Made by a program: the position numbers and the translations under genes
NCBI GenBank assembly: GCA_021162425.1
Contig: JAGGYQ010000026.1
Coordinates: forward strand, 1 to 35,125
Length of the DNA stretch: 35,125 bases
Source: Candidatus Aenigmatarchaeota archaeon
GTDB taxonomy: Archaea; Aenigmatarchaeota; Aenigmatarchaeia; QMZP01; QMZT01
Reading direction: 5' to 3'
The notes under the pieces: generated by a model
The model's input: only the letters and a program-made list of their open reading frames with translations
Databases searched by the model: none
Told to the model about the DNA's origin: nothing
Part shown: positions 32,928 through 35,125 of the stretch, in pieces
Layout: every line of letters begins with the position of its first letter
Position numbering within the stretch: position 1 is the first letter of the stretch

Positions 32928-33833
32928 ATGAGAAATATCTGTGCAGTTTTAATTACCATACTTCTTGCATTTTCTGTGTCAGGGTGTATAGCGCAAAAAG
33001 GAGCAGAACACAACGGGGTCATCATCGAGAAATTCGAGCCGGATTTAAAGGATGTCTTCTCAGGCGAAGATTTTCAAATGCTACTTATGGTGAGGAACAC
33101 AGGGTCATCGGTTGCGAGGAATGTTTACCCAGAGCTTTATAATGTTGGTGGTGTTCAGTCAGAGACCAGAATATCATGTGTAAAAAAGTCATGCGCATCT
33201 CCTTTTAACCTCTACCCACCAGACCAAGAAATAGGGACCACAGGCGAATCGCGCGTATGCGTCTGGCAATGCTCAGCACCCCCTGTCGAGAGAGGAATAT
33301 CTATGACATTTAACCCTGTTGTCCGTGTTTATTATGCATACGAGACAGATACAGTCAAAACCATAAATCTCGTGCTGCGTGATGAAATAAGAAATGTCAA
33401 TCTCGATAAACTTGAGCTGCCACCCGAAACAGCAACATCGACGAAAGGACCAATAAAGATAACGATTGTCACATCTGGCCCTATGAGATTCGCTAAAAAA
33501 CAGTCAGAGCTTATTTTTCCTGTTGAAATACTTGTGGAGAATGTTGGTCATGGAGTTGCATGCATCTCGGATTGTAAAACCTCACAGACGAACGAAAGAA
33601 ACAAAATAAGGCTCTATTTATCATCAAAAAGCATGAAATTTTACGACTGTGACTTGGAGAGAGGAGAGGCTGCCGTTGATTTATGGGAGGGAAAGACAAG
33701 CAAACTCACGTGCAGCGCTCATGTGTATGTCAATCCGAAATCAAAAATAATACAGAAGAGTATTGAGATAAAAGCGGAGTATGGATACTATATTGATAAA
33801 ACAACATCCATCCTTGTGAGAGGAATACAATGA
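32928..33833 (+). CDS. Tandem lipoprotein 4 (two-domain Ig-like family)
   Basis: The 301-residue protein has a lipobox at FSVSGC (Cys20). Shared landmarks: GVIIEKFEPDLKDVFSGEDFQMLLMVRNTGSSVARNVYPELYNV, RVYYAYETDTVKTINLVLRDEI, GPIKITIVTSGPMRF and EYGYYIDKTTSILVRG. It is cysteine-rich (ISCVKKSC, VCVWQC, ACISDC, YDC, TCSA), again pointing to extracellular disulfides. A TATA-like AATCAATAAAAA overlapping the previous stop codon lies about 25 nt upstream. It converges on the endonuclease Q gene with a 7-bp gap. Confidence 0.78.
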   Translation: MRNICAVLITILLAFSVSGCIAQKGAEHNGVIIEKFEPDLKDVFSGEDFQMLLMVRNTGSSVARNVYPELYNVGGVQSETRISCVKKSCASPFNLYPPDQEIGTTGESRVCVWQCSAPPVERGISMTFNPVVRVYYAYETDTVKTINLVLRDEIRNVNLDKLELPPETATSTKGPIKITIVTSGPMRFAKKQSELIFPVEILVENVGHGVACISDCKTSQTNERNKIRLYLSSKSMKFYDCDLERGEAAVDLWEGKTSKLTCSAHVYVNPKSKIIQKSIEIKAEYGYYIDKTTSILVRGIQ

Positions 33834-33840
33834 GCATTAG

Positions 33841-35037
33841 TCAACGCAAAACGAGTTTGCCGTAAACACCGTCGTAGCCTGGTTTTATTTCGATTCGCCC
33901 TTTCCTCATTTCATCAATGATTTGTGCGATTTTTTTGTTTGCTATATCTTCTATCTTACTTATGTCGTATGTCAAGAGAACGCAAAGTTCTGAGCCAGCC
34001 GCCGATATAAGACGGTTGTATATTTGCCATACAGTTTGCGATGTTATCCCTCTATTCATAACAGAAGATATGATTTCAGATAATGGAAGCAATCTTATGA
34101 ACATTTTTGCGTTCTTTGGCCTGTATCCTTCTGGTCTGTCCGCAAGCTCCTCTACTCTGTGAAGCACACCTATGGTTAACGGCTTGCCACAGACAGGGCA
34201 TACGTTGTGGTATTTCTTGGACAATTTCGGGGGCAAACACACACCGCATTCCCTATGCCCGTCATAGTGATATTTTCCGTAGTTTGGGTCAACTTCTATT
34301 GTTCCAATAAGGCCGTTCTTCGTTATTATGGCATTCGTCAGATTTTCGTATGTGAGCCTTTCGAGCTCGAATATTGTTGCCTCTCTACCGATTCGCCACG
34401 GCCAAAACGAATGTGCGTCAGAGAATGAAACCAAGGCAAATCCATCCCACTTACTCACCCGCCATATCATTGGTGGGTCAGCACTTAACCCTGTTTCCAA
34501 CGCATAGATATGCTTGGCTTGGTCATGAAAACATTCCTCTACGCTGTCAAAACCAGATTTGCTACCAAACACAGAAAACCACGGGGTGAGACAATGCGAA
34601 GGTATTATCATTATTCGTTTTGAAATCCCTATCAAATTTTCAACCAGTTCAGGGCAACTGAAACCAAAAACAGGCCGACCATCATAGTCGAGTCTTCCTT
34701 TTTTGGACAACCAAGAGTTTATCTGTTCAACTGTCTCGAAATCAGGCGCAAGAATGATATTATGTATCTTTCTTATCTTACCTTTCTCCTTGTATATATT
34801 GGAGACTTCGGTTGACAATATGAAATTGAAACCTTCCCTGCTTTTAAGAATTCCACAACCCTCATCTCTCAAATTTTCTTTTAAAATTTTCAGCCATACA
34901 GGATGTGTAAAGTCACCAGTTCCTATTATGTCCAATCCCTTAATTTTTGCATATTTTACAAGGTTGTTGATTGTGATATTTTTACTTGTTGCACGAGAGA
35001 ATCGGGAGTGTATATGGAGATCAGCGATGAATCTCAT
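33841..35037 (-). CDS. Endonuclease Q-like PHP-domain DNA repair nuclease
   Basis: The 398-residue PHP-family protein has HxH in IADLHIHSRFSRATS, IIGTGDFTHP, LSTEVSNIY, IIPSHCLTPWFSVFGSKSG and SFSDAHSFWPWRIG, then a zinc ribbon with CGVCLPP...CPVCGKPL and a C-terminal domain. This order matches archaeal endonuclease Q (COG1379), which nicks DNA 5' to deaminated bases (uracil, hypoxanthine) and abasic sites. Length is close to characterised members (about 420). It begins 33 nt after the end of the tRNA gene on the same strand, with a TTTTTAACC box at about -27. Confidence 0.88.
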   Translation of the reverse strand: MRFIADLHIHSRFSRATSKNITINNLVKYAKIKGLDIIGTGDFTHPVWLKILKENLRDEGCGILKSREGFNFILSTEVSNIYKEKGKIRKIHNIILAPDFETVEQINSWLSKKGRLDYDGRPVFGFSCPELVENLIGISKRIMIIPSHCLTPWFSVFGSKSGFDSVEECFHDQAKHIYALETGLSADPPMIWRVSKWDGFALVSFSDAHSFWPWRIGREATIFELERLTYENLTNAIITKNGLIGTIEVDPNYGKYHYDGHRECGVCLPPKLSKKYHNVCPVCGKPLTIGVLHRVEELADRPEGYRPKNAKMFIRLLPLSEIISSVMNRGITSQTVWQIYNRLISAAGSELCVLLTYDISKIEDIANKKIAQIIDEMRKGRIEIKPGYDGVYGKLVLR

Positions 35038-35070
35038 ATTATACTTTCCATGGCGGAGGTTAAAAATGAG

Positions 35071-35125
35071 TGGGCTCGAGGGGAATTTCGAAATTTCGAA
35101 CCCCTGACCTCCGGCTGTCTCATTC
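35071..35125 (-). tRNA. 3' part of a tRNA gene with an enlarged T-loop (cut by window edge)
   Basis: On the minus strand the order is GCCGG (anticodon-stem 3' strand), AGGTC (class I variable loop), AGGGG / CCCCT (T stem), CGAGCCC (acceptor 3' strand) and discriminator A; no CCA is encoded. The T loop is TTCGAAATTTCGAAATT, 17 nt instead of 7, produced by a TTCGAAAT tandem duplication. The bases before the stem (GAATGAGACA) do not give a loop with U33, which may mean an anticodon-loop intron. Isotype cannot be assigned without the 5' half. Confidence 0.65.

Noticed and set aside
35071-35125. tRNA fragment read as a type II (Ser/Leu) tRNA
   Set aside because: AGGTC directly before the T stem is a five-base class I variable loop, leaving no room for a long variable arm.

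Overview
The window is archaeal chromosome. The evidence is an AglB/STT3 oligosaccharyltransferase, the archaeal three-gene HMG-CoA synthase/thiolase/DUF35 operon, geranylgeranyl reductase, archaeal NAC, Orc1/Cdc6, a PolD small-subunit homologue, family B DNA polymerase, endonuclease Q, a class III (type IV pilin) signal peptide, and TATA boxes about 25 nt before many start codons. The DNA is AT-rich and very compact. A DPANN-type lineage would fit, but that is inference only; the sequence alone does not fix the phylum.

Layout. 1-4.7 kb: the 3' end of an inorganic pyrophosphatase (absent from the ORF track), a DUF1512 membrane protein, a sequon-rich exported protein, and secF-secD. 4.7-7.3 kb: geranylgeranyl reductase, a DUF4443 winged-helix protein, and an unusual charged protein with a DUF4430-like domain. 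7.3-9.9 kb: HMG-CoA synthase, acetoacetyl-CoA thiolase and DUF35 protein, the entry to mevalonate and lipid synthesis. 10.0-13.3 kb: AglB and a GlcNAc-1-P transferase-like GT4 enzyme, facing each other, for N-glycosylation. 13.3-16.4 kb: P2A-type Ca2+ ATPase and NAC, then a small frameshifted gene. 16.8-24.7 kb: a replication neighbourhood with PolB, a TctA-like permease, a COG1709-type regulator, a COG2129-type phosphoesterase, a shortened DP1-like gene and orc1/cdc6. 24.7-29.3 kb: aminotransferase, ADP-forming acyl-CoA synthetase alpha subunit, COG2403 (cyclic 2,3-diphosphoglycerate synthetase-like) protein, and a TrkA-type K+ subunit. 29.4-33.8 kb: a pilin-like gene divergent from four tandem paralogous lipoproteins. 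33.8-35.1 kb: endonuclease Q and the 3' part of a tRNA gene.

The most interesting signal is non-coding. Two clusters of an origin-recognition-box-like element (core TTTCC-N4-GAAAT followed by an AAGG/GGGG tract) lie about 5 kb apart. One is directly upstream of and overlapping the start of cdc6, together with two near-perfect palindromes and an AT-rich stretch. The other is in the only roomy convergent intergenic gap of the window, between polB and the permease gene. Next to cdc6 is a PolD small-subunit homologue that keeps the N-terminal and OB regions but has lost the phosphodiesterase domain, and the nearby PolB ends in a four-cysteine ribbon. This looks like a replication origin with a remodelled polymerase set.

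Other points worth following are the tandem lipoprotein family beside a pilin-like gene, a tRNA whose T-loop carries a 10-nt excess made by a TTCGAAAT duplication, a 69-bp convergent coding overlap, and a frameshifted alpha/beta gene hidden upstream of NAC. No CRISPR array, insertion sequence or rRNA is visible.
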